Origin: Elysia chlorotica
Lineage: Eukaryota; Mollusca; Gastropoda; Plakobranchidae
Length of the DNA stretch: 64,000 nucleotides
Direction of reading: 5' to 3'
NCBI GenBank assembly: GCA_003991915.1
Contig: RQTK01000431.1
Coordinates: forward strand, 323,011 to 387,010
This document shows, piece after piece, positions 1 to 14,581 of the stretch. The notes beneath the pieces are model-generated. The model searched no databases, had not been told where the DNA came from, and worked only from the letters and a program-made list of their open reading frames with translations. Position 1 is the stretch's first letter. Every line of letters starts with the position of its first letter. Position numbers and translations under genes: made by a program.

Positions 1-81
<81 letters not shown>
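1..81. repeat. (ATG)n microsatellite
   Basis: An almost pure run of ATG triplets opens the window. It probably continues beyond the left edge. No coding role is apparent. Confidence 0.97.
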
Positions 82-84
<3 letters not shown>

Positions 85-2280
85 GAACAAAGCTTGAAAC
101 AACAGCTTTTTAACTGTTTGTATTATGGATAATTACCGATTTTTACTATTATTTTATTTTAATTTCTGTATAATCGTCATATTGCATGGTATCAAACACC
201 AATTTTTTAACAAAGATATATCCAAATCGTGTTTGTTGAGTTTTCCCTATCAATCTTTGACAGAGTACATGTACCAGAAGAAATTACGAGGGGATTGTCA
301 TATTCTTTAAAATGAAACTAAGTTTGGTACGATAGGTTTTTAATGTTACTAATGATGTCCATGTAGGCCTACTTCATCTTATTGGTCAGTATTTTATATT
401 AATGTATTGATATTGTACAATTGCCTTTTAATTTTTTGTGGAAATGAAAGACTTATTTCCAATAAAAATTGATTTAAATGGTGATTGTTGAGCTATCTCA
501 CTCCATTTTTGAAAATTAAAAAAAAACAAAACAAAAAAACAACAACAACAACAAAAAAAACTTCACAAGGGAATAAACATGTCGTCAGAATTAGGATCCA
601 TATGATCCGTATTATAGTATGTGTACCACGCCAAATTTGTGACCCTGTATTTATAGAAGTATCAATCGAAGGAGACTGTTATGCTGTTTCATAATTTATT
701 ATGAACTAAATGCAAAACCATAGCTTTGTAACTGCTAATGTTATTCACATGTGCAATAAATTTTAGTAGTATGCTATGGTGCATTCGTTATAACTGTCGA
801 TTGCGTGGCAACAAAATTTAGTTTTCCAGTAAAGATGGATTCAAAAAGTGGTTACTCACCCCTCTCATTTCACCTCTGACAGAAAACTAAGAAAAACTTC
901 GAAATGGGATTAAAAATGTCGAAATTTGGATATCCCTTTGTATTCAAAATGAGTTTGTGTACCAAGCTAAGCTTATGTTTGTTCCCTTTACACACCCTTA
1001 GTCTAGATATTGGTATCAATCATTCATTCATTCATTCATTCAGGTGTCAGGTCTGGCGCAGACATCGACGATCAGGGATTTGGTATCAATCAAAGAAGAT
1101 AATTAAGCTTACAACGCTTTCTTCTATGTGAATTTAAGTTTAACTTTCTGTAACTGCTCATGTTTTATCCTTGTACCTAATACTCTGGTGGGCCTACTTA
1201 CAAACATTCACTTTCTTTTGTCATAAAATAGATCGGGCTACCGCGGGAAAAAACTAAGTCAGCTACGGTACTTCCTTTTTTGCCTAAGCCTCCACCTTGC
1301 ACTGGCCCCGCCCCTTGGATTTTTGTGTCTACAGTTCAATGTTCATTTTGTTCAATGTAATAGATTCAAGGGCCTAAGTTAACTGTTCATCTTCTCATTT
1401 GTATTTTGGGCATTGGCTAGATTAAGTAGGTTTAGTGGGCCTTTTTTGCCCCCTTTTAGATTGCCTCTTTACCAGCGAGTAATTTTGGCTAGACTACTAG
1501 CCTAGCCTAGATAGAGTCTGTTCATTCTGGAATAACCTAGCTTGTCCTGTGATTAGGTCTACTAGCCTAGATTTAGTTTCTAAAATGGACTAAAACTAAT
1601 GGAAATTCCCGCATCTTACCTCCATCTAAGCAAGTAAGCATAACACTGGTAACGTTTGAATGTGTATCAACGGATAAATCTTAGATTTTCTAGGCTAAGC
1701 TTACATTGTTCGTGAAAGTTTCTTACTCTAGACATGCACTCTCTTCTCCCAAATGCTCCTGACTGGGTTCTACAGACCTAGACTTCTATAAATTCTTTGT
1801 ACCAGGAAAGGGATATTTTGCTCATAGAGTATAAAATTTATGCATATTATTTAGATTATAGATCTACATTTAAAATCTCTTTAGATTGTTATAGATATAC
1901 TCCTCAGAACTCCAGAGGGAGATAAATAAAATTCAATTTAATCTAGACTAGTCTAGAACTAAGCCATAGATAGGAGAAGCGTTTTGTTGGTGGCTAGATT
2001 CTCCTAGTAGGCTAAGCTTCTAAAGCCATAGAACAGTGTGATAAAAAGAAGAGAGAGACTATTGATTATATTTTTAAATTCTAGATCCATCTTGATCATA
2101 TTAGATGTATTAATCAGTAATGTATTGTTGTCTACTCCACCCACCAAGGTTGACTGAATCAACAAAACCTGAAAGGAAAGAGACAAGAATCAAGGAGACA
2201 TCTAGTTAACTACATAACCTCACTGCTGGCCCTTATAAAACATAGATCTGTGCTAAATTTGAAAACTCAATGTATTAATC
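82..2280. other. Upstream region of the zinc-finger gene; no coding exon found
   Basis: This AT-rich stretch has no convincing coding exon. A short (ATTC)n run lies at about 1018-1041. A GC-box-like stretch (ggccccgcccctt) lies near 1304-1317, just after a CpG-containing piece at about 1230-1270, so the promoter or an untranslated first exon could lie here. From about 1480 to 2000 the sequence is dense in CTAG, TCTAGA and AGATCT motifs, a pattern seen again upstream of other genes in the window. These roles are inference. Confidence 0.4.
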
Positions 2281-3455
2281 ATGTTTTTCACAGCGGAGAA
2301 AAAGAAAGATGGTGTTGACAGGTCATGTGAAAATGACATAGAGCTTGAAAGCTATCAGTACCAGGATTCTAAATCATTTCTAAAATGTCTACTTTTAAAA
2401 CCTGTTCATGAAACAGGTGTTGTGGGAGAAGGCCATGATGAATCATGTTCAGCAGATGGTACTCAAATCAATACTGCCATGCCTGTGGACAAAATCCAAT
2501 CTAAAATGGTGAATGAGCAAAACCAGTCAGAAGTTATTTCCAAGGTTCAAGCTGAGCAAAATTTAAATATCAATGAATCTAAGCAACATACTTTGGATTT
2601 GAAGGTTGAAACGGAGAAAAATCATGGAGAGGCCCTACTACCTGTCAAAGACAGCCTGTCTCATCAAATTGCTAAAGTGGCCAAAAGAAGGCCTTTTGTT
2701 TTTTGTAACAAAAATTATTTGACTAAGGATAAATACATCTTTCGAGATGGTAATACAAAGCCAGAACTACATTTCCATGACTCGGAGGAACCTTTTCCAA
2801 CAACCCCAAGAACTTCTGATAATGGCAACCGGCGCTTTGACAGACTCATAAAGAGGCTTAAAGATGGAGAGCAAAAGCTGAACAAAGACTTAAAGGATTC
2901 TCAAATTTTGAAATGTAGCATCCTTTCTAAGGAGGAACCGAAAAATTCAACCAAAAGAGCAAAAGAAAATTTGAGAGTGAGAGAAAAGAAAAAATATGAG
3001 TCTTTGATTAACTATGAACGCGACCAGTGGCAAGCTCACAAAAAGGCATTTCAAGAACTTTTACCAGAGAAAATTGACCAAGTTGCTGCAAATGTGGAGA
3101 AACAGTTAGAAATGATAAAACCCCAAAAGAGGCGTGGAAGACCACCAAAAAAAAGTGATGAGCTCAAAGCTGTGAAAGGTAGAAAGAAAAAGGGAGAAGA
3201 ATCTTCCACACTGAAGAAGAATGTAACAGTTTTAAAAAAGCAATTCAGTACAAGTAAATCAGTCAAAGAGGTTATAGACAATTCAAGCAAGCGCGAGAAT
3301 TTTCGAATCGAGATAGTAAACAAGAATGGATCTGAACAAGTTATTGAATTAAATGGTGAAGAAATGAATTTGCAGTCTTCAAAACTTTCAAAAGCTTCAG
3401 AGGGTAAAAACTGTTGCAAAAAGACAAAAGGGAAAGACAAGTCTGTTAAAGACAT
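2281..3455 (+). CDS. First coding exon of the zinc-finger gene: basic region with AT-hook
   Basis: A 391-codon open exon, very rich in Lys and Glu. The GRP core of an AT-hook (KRRGRPPKK) lies near 3130-3156, followed by a second Lys/Arg cluster (KGRKKKGEE) that could serve as a nuclear localisation signal. The donor is GACAT|gtaagt, phase 2, and matches the acceptor at 3866 (ttgcag|GGACGC). No finger occurs here. The AT-hook suggests minor-groove binding of AT-rich DNA (family knowledge). Confidence 0.85.
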
Positions 3456-6400
3456 GTAAGTAAACTAGAAAGTCAAATCAAATTTAAATGATATGTACTT
3501 GTCTATAGGGAGAGCACTCCTCCTCTCTGGGTTTAACGTCTCTAGTCCCAGATTCCCATGAGGGATCCTATATGGCCAAATTGCTATGTATATTTGTATC
3601 ATGGCTTTTAAAGCAAGAACGGGATGACAAAATAATACATTTTATAGTTTGATTTTGATGACATAGAATTACTAAACGAGTAAAGAAATGAAGTTTGAAG
3701 TTGTATGCATGTTGCACCCAATCAATAGTATCAGTCATTGTAATAAATTCACCAACATTTTGAGAAGATAACATTAAACTATTTTATTGTGCCACTGTGA
3801 TACAAAAAAAAAAAATAAAAGGAAAATAATTTATGATAATAGCACAAATATTTTTTCTCTTGCAGGGACGCTCCAGAGAAGACAAACTCGTCTTTAAAAG
3901 TTAGAAGGTCCACAAACAAAAATGGTGCACTACCTCAGACTGGGGAGAATCTGACAAGCAACGGCATGTCTCAAACAATCCTCTCAATTTTTTTTTTATT
4001 GAGAGTGAACTTTAGCACTATTTTTTATTACTATAAGTATCACTTTTTTCACTGTTGTTATCATTCTCACTATCAGCGTTTTCATTTTTTATATGATTTT
4101 TTTTTTTTATGTATTTGCAGAAAATTATTAAATATCTGGAAACAGATTTATCTATATTTAAGTATTTTCTGTTCATTAATATAAATTAAGGAAGCATTAT
4201 GAAGAATAAAAAAGCAGTGTTTGATTAGTTTGATGAAAATATCCACTAGGACTAGTATACTGAAAAATTTTAAACACAGCTGAGAATTAAACTGCAAACC
4301 TTTTACTCATCAGTTCAAAGCTTTAATCGATTGAGCAGCTTGTGCCTGACCACCATTCCTTTTTTAGGATGCTTATTGAGACAAAGGCTGGGCTTAAACA
4401 ATATATATATTTTTTTAGTAGACGATAGCCTAGATTTTTATAAATCTGTTTTTCTTTTGTTTTTTTGTTTTTTGTTTGTTTCACAGAGGCAGTTTCTTCA
4501 GTGGGACTAGGAAGAAAACCACAAAAGAATGTAAAACATCAAGCTTGTCCGGCTACTTTTACTTTGCCCTCGGTGTCATCTCTAGAAAAAGACTATGAGC
4601 TAGTCAGCTTGTCGCCGAACAGCAGTCCTAAACATGGCAACTTCAAGACTGATCAGTTTTTCATACCGCAGTATACCTTTAACAAGCAGGGAAAGGTAAA
4701 GTTTCAATTTTAGGAAAGAAATATTGTTTTAGAATTTAAATTAAAACCAATTTTATTGTATTATCATACGTCAGAAAACATTTCTTGGTACAGATTTTCA
4801 AAAGAACATCTAAGATGATCTCTGCTGTATGAATTTGTTATTTAAAAAATTATGTGGTCAATGTTAACTCATTTGGTTTTGTTTAGATTTGGAATATGAA
4901 AAAGAGAACTAAACACAACTTAGCAACTGATGGAGTGACGGAAACAGCATAATAGTAAATAAAAGAATATACACACTTCATTGGCTTCACAAAGGCAAAA
5001 AGTTATATGATTATGTTCTTTTCTTACCTTCAGTTGTTTTAAGTCCATCATGTCCCTTAGTTACTATGTTGTATTTGGTTCTTTTTTTTTCTTTCAAATT
5101 AAAGTGGAAACCTCATAATTTTAATTGTTCAGGATTGAATCAATACTTTGACTTAAGAGGACTTGAATTACAAACCTGAACCACAAGTTTCAAGAAAAAA
5201 ATTGAGACAGCTGCTTAAATTGCATTTGCAGTGTTATCTTTTATTACAACCTCCCAAATGTCCCCTAAAAGTAGTCTTGGGCAGCAATAAGCCATGAATG
5301 CTGCTTGACAGACATACTTTTATAAGGCCAATTGGTGGTGCCAACTTCATCTTAAGAAAATTAAACCAGAAAGATTTAAAATTATGATATGAAAAATGTG
5401 AATTATCAGACCTTGTTTTTTGAGGTTTCCACTGTACCTTTTTTCACTTGCATACACAGTCCTTAGCAACTGAGTAGGTGTACGCGAAAGTGCTGTGCTT
5501 TTGTTTCCCCATTGTATACTTTTCTAAATTTGAATAAGATTGAAATACTTAAATAGTCTATAATATGTATGTGTTCAATAACAAAAATTGATGCTAAAGA
5601 TCTTTTTAGTGTTAAAAAAATGTGACCTTTGAACTCTTAGAAAACAATGGAATTGGTCGATATGCTCAACCAATGAAGATGACCAAACAATCTTCTTTAC
5701 TACAATTTAAAGAAGCTGAAAAGGGAGAAGGAAAAATATGAGGCACCCAGTGTGAAGTCGCTAATATTGGGTTTGAGCTAGAGCCGTCTAGGCATAGAGA
5801 AACTTCCCTACATCGATTTTATTCTTTATCAACGAAAATAAATTATCTCTGTTTGTGGAAACGATACTGATAGAGTTATAATTGTTCCGACTTTTTAATG
5901 TACATTTCATACATATCAACATATATATATATAAACAATTCCAAAATTAAACGTCCAATTTGTACCTGATTAAATGTCGTTGCTTCACAATTGAAGGCTT
6001 TTTGTACCAAAGTTTTAAGAACACTTATTTAAAAATGAAATTAAATCAAATTATAGGAATATTCAAGTTCAGTGGCATGATCATGGTGAAAGTAATGGCA
6101 ATATTACCTCACAAATGCTCTTTGCCTAATTACAATCGGGACCCAAACTCTTGGTTCCCCTACGCTCTGTCAAAAATATGGAACCAATTTCACTTCACTT
6201 CATGAAGATTCAAGTACAGTAGAATCTATTTAAAATGTTATTCCAGACTGGCATGATCATGGTAGGACCTTTCAGGCTCACAACAGAGCCATCTCCCCAC
6301 TTGGAACTGGTTCCCCCGGGAGGGCCCCAGAACAGAAAGTCCATGATCTTACAAAGAAAGGTTCACTCTCCTAGTAACACTCCCCCTAGAGGTGGGTCCT

Positions 6401-9400
6401 CAGACATCATTTTTGTGTGTATTCATTGCTGGTTAAGATGTTTTGGATATTACATGTGAGCAAAATCACATTTCAAATTAAATTTAAAAGTCAAATTAAT
6501 TCTAATTGGGATAAATCAATTTTCTGTGTCCTTAAAGTTAACTTTTGATAGATATATTATCTTATCCTACTCAAGGGTTGTAAATAAAACTATATTAATA
6601 ATAATCTCCATAAAACCATGATTGAATAACCGCATACTTCTGAAAGACTTAATTAGCTGAAATACAAAAAATAGACTTAAAGTTTTAGGCTTTTTGGGCC
6701 TCTTTTCGAATTTTGTATAATTCAAATAAAAAAACAACAACAAAAAACTTGTAAAACACTTTGAACAAAAATTAATTGCCCTTTATATCTCTTAACGGTT
6801 AAGATTTTAGAATCAGGCAGGACAAGAGACAAGGTGGCGCGCCTTGCAGACCGAGACCGGAGGTTAACCCTCATGATATCCAGGTGACCCTGCTAGATCA
6901 CAGCTACATGACTCCACCAGAGCAGTGGGACAAAGTGAAGCGATACAGCAAAACTGTGGCCAAGCAGAGTGCAAATGCTGAATTTATCGATGCCAGGTAG
7001 TTCTGCTGGAAACATAAGCTTTTGACTACATGCATGTATATCCTTTTGTAGAATATAGCATGAAGTGCACTAAATATGCTGTCATTTTTATATTCTGTTG
7101 GAAAGAGCGGTAGCCCTGGGATAGAACATCAGCTTCCGACGCAGGAGGTCCGTGGTTCGAGTCCTGACGATTTCGCCCCCTACTGACTGGGTCGGTGTCA
7201 CTTGAATGTGACCGGCTCAGACAGGAGTCATGGATTCCCCGCCCTGTCTCATGTGTTGCAGCACATAAAATTGTTAGATGTCAGTCCTGGGGCTCATCCA
7301 CAATATAGCCTATATAGTGCTGATGTTGGACATTAAACCAAATCAACCCCTCCCTCTCTGTTCTCAGAGCAGAATACCAGTCACTTTATTTTGACACCAT
7401 TCGAACCAGTTGAAAAACAGGTTGTTTGAGGGAGATTCGAACCCCAAACCTTCATCTATAATAGTCATTTAATCTGAGAGCTGCTGCCACAACCATTAAT
7501 ATTGCCTGTATTTAATATTTAATGTATGTTTGTGTTCAAGCAAAGAAAACTATTTTTCTTTCTCTCTCTCTAACTCCCTTCCTCTATTTCCGTTTGTCTG
7601 TCTGTCTGTCTGTCTGTCTGTGTGTCTGTCTGTCTGTCTGTGTGTCTGTCTGTCTGTCTTGTATACTGTGCATTTAGAAGATATGTCTCTGCATGTCAAT
7701 CAGTTTTTTAAATTGCATTACAATGAGTGCCTTTGTCTCATTCTTCTTGGTATAAGAGTTGAGAATATAGAACAAGCCAAAGACAATGTCCTCGTCACTA
7801 TCAAGGGAGACAATATGCTGAAGATGGTAGATCAACTCTCAGATCCAGCTCAAGCACCCACTAAAACTTCCAAAGTGAGTCGCAGTTGTCATATATCAGT
7901 TACAAGGGTAGTTTAAACCATTTATATTATGATTATACCTGTGACAGAATCCATCCCCTCTCCCCTCACCTCCTTTTAGTGTTATTTAAGCTATTTCCTA
8001 GTGTTACATTGCCTAATATCCCATTTCCCAAGTAGTATCCTATAAGGTAACATGTCCCAAAACTAATCTCTTATAACTTTATGGGCTGCCACACACAGAC
8101 AGTGTGAGGTTACCATTACTTTCGTCCTGTCTTAGAAAATAAATAAAGATAATCTACATTTTTCTTCTTATGTTTTTTTTTCATATACCAATTTCATTGC
8201 TGTTTATAATAAGCCATAATCAATACAAGATACGTTGAATGTTTTTTAGTTTCCCTTGAATGGTTAACAAATTGCTTTTCAGTAATAATTTATGTGAACT
8301 GTCAAACAATTTCTCTTTTTCTTCCCATGAACAACATAAATACTCTATTGAAGATGCACTTAAAAAAATAAAAATATCTGAATGGCTTTTTTTTTTCTTC
8401 TACTTTTCAGGATGGCATTCCATTGGTTTACACTCTTGATCAAATTATGACACCAGCGTTACAAAAAGCAGCAGATAGAAAGAAAAGGGAAAAACTAGGT
8501 ACACTCACCTTTTCGCCATTCATGATATTTACGTAAACAATAGTTTTATTGACTAAATGATCTATACATCACTGACATCTGACAGATTAAAAGAAAACAA
8601 CTGTTTTACTTTCTTTTGATTACTGCATCTCATTAAAAAGGTAATTGGTCCCAGTTTATGTGATCGTTATGGTTTAAATAAACTAATGTCTAATTAGGTT
8701 ATTAAGTTGGAAAATACTAGATACGCCTTATTTATCAGGGATGGGAATTGTCCGCGGAAACGCGGATTTCCGCGGAAGTTGAGTTTGACCATCCTCGGAA
8801 ATGTGTTTGCGTCCGCGGTCCTTTCGATTTACAAAAATGAATGCAATAAAATGCGAATAATTATGAAAAAATCCGTCAGATTGTATCTTCAAGGCTAGAG
8901 AGCATTTTGTGAGTGATGCAGACCTGCCTAGTTGTACTGATTTGATCGGTACGTGCCGATTTTCGTCGCCCAACCCGATTTCCCGATTTCCACGGAAATG
9001 TACGGATTTTCCAAACTGTGAAAATATTCTGCATAGCTGCGCGATCGCCGATTTTTTTTTCAATACATGTATCTGCCTTAGTTCGCCATTCATCAAGAAA
9101 CCCAAGACTAGCCCGTTTCCGCAGCGGCAGAAAGCTCATGAGCGGCACCTATTACATTTCAGCCGAGTCCGTCTTGACGACGTATTTTATCATAGGCCTA
9201 GCTAGGGACCTGCGCTCTTTATGAAGCCTATTCTCTTAGATATTAGTGTCTGAGATGATCGAAAGGGTACTGAAAGTACACCTCCCCAGGCTGCCAACCC
9301 GTACGTTTCGCTATTTTCGTTAAAATTTTCTATCCAAATACGCCGATTCGTTTTAAAAAAATTGAAAATATACAACCGTCCGTGCAACACCGCTGTTTTT

Positions 9401-12400
9401 CGCAATAAAGGTACATGTACATGTCTACGATTTTCCTCTCAATCACGCAACCAAAACGAGAGATGAATAAAGAAAGTTTCCAGTTTTTTGTGCGTGGGCG
9501 AAATAACATTTTTGAACGATTCATTTATTTTATCGATATGTGATATTTTTCTCTTTTTTTCTGTACTTGTTATACATTGCTTTCGTGATTGGGTTGGTCA
9601 TCAACTTACTTGATACCAACCAGTCCTAACTCGTTGTTTTCTCTTGCGCTCATTCGTCCGAATCATACCAATCTCTCTATCTTGGCCTTTAGTTCCCTGT
9701 CAAGCTAGTAATGATTCTGATTTGCGTTACCATGAGCTCAATATGCGTTTACAAACAAGTAACGTAGATCTACTTAATCGTTTATTCGTGCGATTAACAC
9801 CATCTTTAAATCCAGGTTCTTATTGAGGCTACAACTTCCTCCCATGCACGAATCTTCCGCGAGGGAAACAGGTGTACATCTACTCTAGTTATCTTTTATT
9901 TGTCCAATTAATACTGATCTATCAATCTTCACATCCAGTCTTCGGGGCCTGGCGTTATTTCCAGCTAATCATTCTGATTGTTCTTAAAGTTTATCAGCCT
10001 ATTTTTTCATCTTACGGCGTGGTTGTCGGTGTATACGCTTTAACATTTTTTTGCGAAACTTGCGCCCGTGTACCTTTGCGACAAGAACATTAACGTAGAT
10101 CTAATTCAAACTAGCATCATGATCTTGATATAAAAACCTGGTTCTACTACGGCGATTTGTCTTTCAGGAGCTACACTTATATTTTACCAGTGTACTGACG
10201 CTCATTATCTAGATAATGGGTCACATGGAAGATCCTATACGGCGACGGGATTACAAAGCGTGATTTTTGTCGATCACATTCTACACAAGGCTGAGTCTAT
10301 AGGCACTAAAGACATAATTTATAATAGTATTTCACACCTTCCTACAACGCTGATGTTCTTCGGGCAAAAAACCTAGAAACTCATGAGAGCTAGGTCCTCT
10401 GGAGGACGATGAGGAATTCTTTGACTTAGAAGTTCGTATTTCATATACTTAGCTTTACAGTGAGACAAATAGTCACTAGATCTAGGGATCTTAAATACTG
10501 AATTTCTAGCTAGGAGAGGCTGTTTTTTGGACCACAGAAAAGCTAAAAATCGTGTTACCCCCCACAAGGGGCGTTGTCCCTTGACCCCACCGGGGCCTGG
10601 GGCGGCCCCTGGACCCCGGCCGCGTTACCTTTCCTCGGAAATGGCTTTGAGATACACTCTTCAGGTTTGCAAAATTTAAGATAATGTTAGTAACATTCAA
10701 AATTCTAAATAGCGTGTGCTAATTTCTGTCTTCTTTAAAAAAGAAACTTGAAAAGCCTAAAGACAAATGTCCTGGTAAGCAATGTTTTAATTAAAAAAAG
10801 AACTATTTTGCATTTGGTTCTTTTTCAAAAATAAGCAAAGAAAAAAGAAACATATGTATTTCTGTTTTTTTTTTACTTTTTAGAAAGGCCTTTTTTGTTT
10901 TTGTTTTATGTTTTCAATTCCGGTTCAGTTTTATCACTCTACAAGATCAATTTCCTTGCTTTGAGATATTCTTTTTGCAGAATGAAGATAGGCATTTATA
11001 TTTTATGGGGCACTTTTAAATTCTGTTTTGCTCCATAAGGTGTGTACATTTTTTTGCAATTCATACTAGAAGTTTAAAGATAGTTGAAAGATTCCTCTGC
11101 CCTTTAGCAATAAACTCCATAAGTTGCCTATCATCTTTCTTCAGTTTTGTTTTTCTACCCGTTTAATCGATGGACAGCTTGTGTGCTCAGTGTTTGTTGT
11201 AATACTTTGAGCCTAAACAATTATCAAGTGTCTAATCATATATAATTTGATCTCCTGATAGTTAGACTCAAAGGTCCTTTTAAAAAATGTTTAAACTTAA
11301 TTTTTCTATTAAAAATCGTCTTGATTTCAGAATCAGTCTCAGGGTAAGCTGTGCAGTTTAATGAGAAAAGTATGTCTGAGGAGAGGGGAACATTTTTAAT
11401 CCCTCCTCTGGACTATAGATCAAAGAGATTTTGAGCATACAGTTTTTCCACTACATCATTTTGTTAACCCTAATAGTTAAGATGTTGTCTTTTGTATGTA
11501 TGTCTTGTCAGATCATACTTTTTTTGCATTTCATTTTTTAGCTTTTGGCTGATCGTTGAGAATTTTTCTGAACTATGATCACTACCATTTACCATTTTAT
11601 TATTATGATTTACCTTTATAATATCGACATTTTTGGTCCTTGTCATACTTCGGTGAGTGCTTTATCATTCTACTCATTTTCATTTACCCCTTTGTCTTCA
11701 CTGATCCTTGAACTTCATATCAATGTGTATATATATATGGTGTTTCAAAAGTTGTAATTTAGCCTTTTATATCCTTATGATTACATTAGTGTTGTCAACA
11801 TATTAAACATTTATGTATTTATATAACAAGTATTTATGTTAGTATGCTGTTTCCACAGATTTTCCTGTGAGAGTGGAAGCAAGTTCAGCAGAAGCTTTAT
11901 CATCCAATAGAGTTAATTTTCTCAATAGCAAGACTGTGATCACCTTGGATGATCTAGCAGAAGAAGAGGACAATGATGAAAGGACAGGTAAACTTAAAAT
12001 GAAGAAATATATGTATTACATTTGGTTCTTTAAAAGGCAACCTTCTTTCTTTTTTGTATATATTATATATGACTAGAGCTCATACTTATATCACAACCTT
12101 AAGTTTATCAGCCTTAAGCTAGTTTAATTTATGATACTTCTAAGTTAATCTTTTTTATTCTTTTGTTGAAGATGATTGTCTTATTTCTTCTGACTTCCTT
12201 AAATAAAGTCAGTGTTTTAAAGACATAGGTCAAAAGTATGAGAGACTAATGAGAAAAGTATGACCGAGGAGAGGGGAACATTTTTAATCACTCCTCTGGA
12301 CTACAGCTCAAAGAGGATTTTTCAGCATACAGTTTTTCCACTACATCATTTTGTTAACCCCAATAGTCAAAACATTGTTATTTGTATGTATGTTTTGTTT

Positions 12401-14525
12401 GCTGATACTATTTATTTGAAATGCTCTTTGCCTAAATCAATGATTTTTGTATTTCAATCTTTATTAGCTTTGGCTGACAGTTGAGAATTTTTGTGAACTC
12501 TGATCACTACCATTTACCATTTTATTATTATGATTCCGCTTTTTAATATCTATATATAGTGTTCCAAAAGTTGTGATTTAGCCTTTCTATATCCCTAAAA
12601 TTACATTAGTGTTGTCAACATATTAAACATTTATATCTTTATATCTTAAATATTTATGTTGGTATGCTGTTTCCACAGATTTTACTGTGAGAGTTGAAGC
12701 AAGTTCAGCAGAAGCTTTATCATCCAATAGAGTTAATTTTCTCCATAGCAAGGCTGTGATCACTTTGGATGATCTAGTGGAAGAAGAGAACAGTGATGAA
12801 CGGACAGGTAGACTTAAATTAAAGAAATGTATTCATGACATTTTCATAACTTTATCAAGACTTAAGAGACATTAAACTTAGAGAGGGCTTCGCTTTCCCT
12901 GACCAAAGATTACTTCGCATCTGGGGGGGGGGGGCGCGGTGGTCCTGGGGTAGAACATCAGCTTCCGACGCAAAAGGTCTGTGTGGAGCCCTGGCGATTG
13001 CGCTCCCTACTGGTTGGGTCAGTGTCAGTATAATGTAATCAGCTGAGACGGGAGTCGTGGCATCCCCGCCCTGTCTCGTGTGTGGCAGCACATAACATTG
13101 TCAGACGTTAGTCTTAGAGTCTGTCCACAATATGGCCTATATAGTGCTAATGTTGGACGTTAAACCAACTCAACAACATCTTCTCATCTAGCTTTGACCA
13201 GTGCTGAATATTTTTTTTACTTTTAGATCTCTCCTTCATCGTGACAAAGAGGGTCCAACAAGACCATGTCTTCTCTGAATGTGATAAAACTAGTCCCATC
13301 CCTATTAAAAACAAGAATCCAGTCAACATAAATGATTTTATCAAGACTTGTTGAAAAAATGTTAAACTAAGAGCAAATTTTGCCCTCCCCCTGACCAAAA
13401 TTTACTTCTCATCTAGTTTTGATCGGTGCTGAATATTTTTTTTTTTACTTTTAGATCTGTCCTTCATCGAGACAATCTCCCAGGTTGTTCTGCTACAGAG
13501 GATACTCATACGGTCTTGGTCAGGGCAGGGACAACTTTTGCTCCTCCGCGTCGATGCCCATGCTGCGGAATCCTCGGGCCCTGGCCCTGGCCTGCCCAAC
13601 TGCTGCTTCTGCCTGCGTCTGTTCCCCAACGAGCCCCTCCTGCTGAGGCACATTCAGACGGCCCACCAGTTCTCCTGGATCCAGAGCCAGAGCTTGCTGG
13701 GCGCCCTGCACAACCAGGTAGACCAGGCGTCGGCCAGATGTTCCAGTATGTGGCTTTTCTCTGGTGATCCGGCCGTCGTTAGCAAGAAAGGAATGTTCAG
13801 TTGCCCGGTGTGCCAGCCTTCAGAGCCCTCGGACCCAGCACTGATGCTGAGCTCGGAGCTCGAGCTCCGGCGCCACATGCTGCTCTGTCACAGCGTGAGT
13901 CTGGACAAAGACCAGAGCAGCCACTGCTTCTCTAAAAGTGAGTGCTTTTTAAATTCATTTATTTTTACATTTTTTTTATCGAGTTGTTGGTTAATAATGG
14001 AAATAGACGTTTTCTTTTNNNNNNNNNNNNNNNNNNNNNNNNNNNNNNNNNNNNNNNNNNNNNNNNNNNNNNNNNNNNNNNNNNNNNNNNNNNNNNNNNN
14101 NNNNNNNNNNNNNNNNNNNNNNNNNNNNNNNNNNNNNNNNNNNNNNNNNNNNNNNNNNNNNNNNNNNNNNNNNNNNNNNNNNNNNNNNNNNNNNNNNNNN
14201 NNNNNNNNNNNNNNNNNNNNNNNNNNNNNNNNNNNNNNNNNNNNNNNNNNNNNNNNNNNNNNNNNNNNNNNNNNNNNNNNNNNNNNNNNNNNNNNNNNNN
14301 NNNNNNNNNNNNNNNNNNNNNNNNNNNNNNNNNNNNNNNNNNNNNNNNNNNNNNNNNNNNNNNNNNNNNNNNNNNNNNNNNNNNNNNNNNNNNNNNNNNN
14401 NNNNNNNNNNNNNNNNNNNNNNNNNNNNNNNNNNNNNNNNNNNNNNNNNNNNNNNNNNNNNNNNNNNNNNNNNNNNNNNNNNNNNNNNNNNNNNNNNNNN
14501 NNNNNNNNNNNNNNNNNNNNNNAAC

Positions 14526-14581
<56 letters not shown>

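Noticed and set aside
8707-9224. Overlapping open frames on both strands in the CpG-rich block
   Set aside because: They shadow one another, lack splice support and match no domain I know. High GC and few stops explain them.
10742-10773. Possible short exon (KKLEKPKDKCP) with a good donor in the long intron
   Set aside because: Its only acceptors give the wrong phase for both neighbours. The 8498 and 11859 exons join directly in frame (G + AT).
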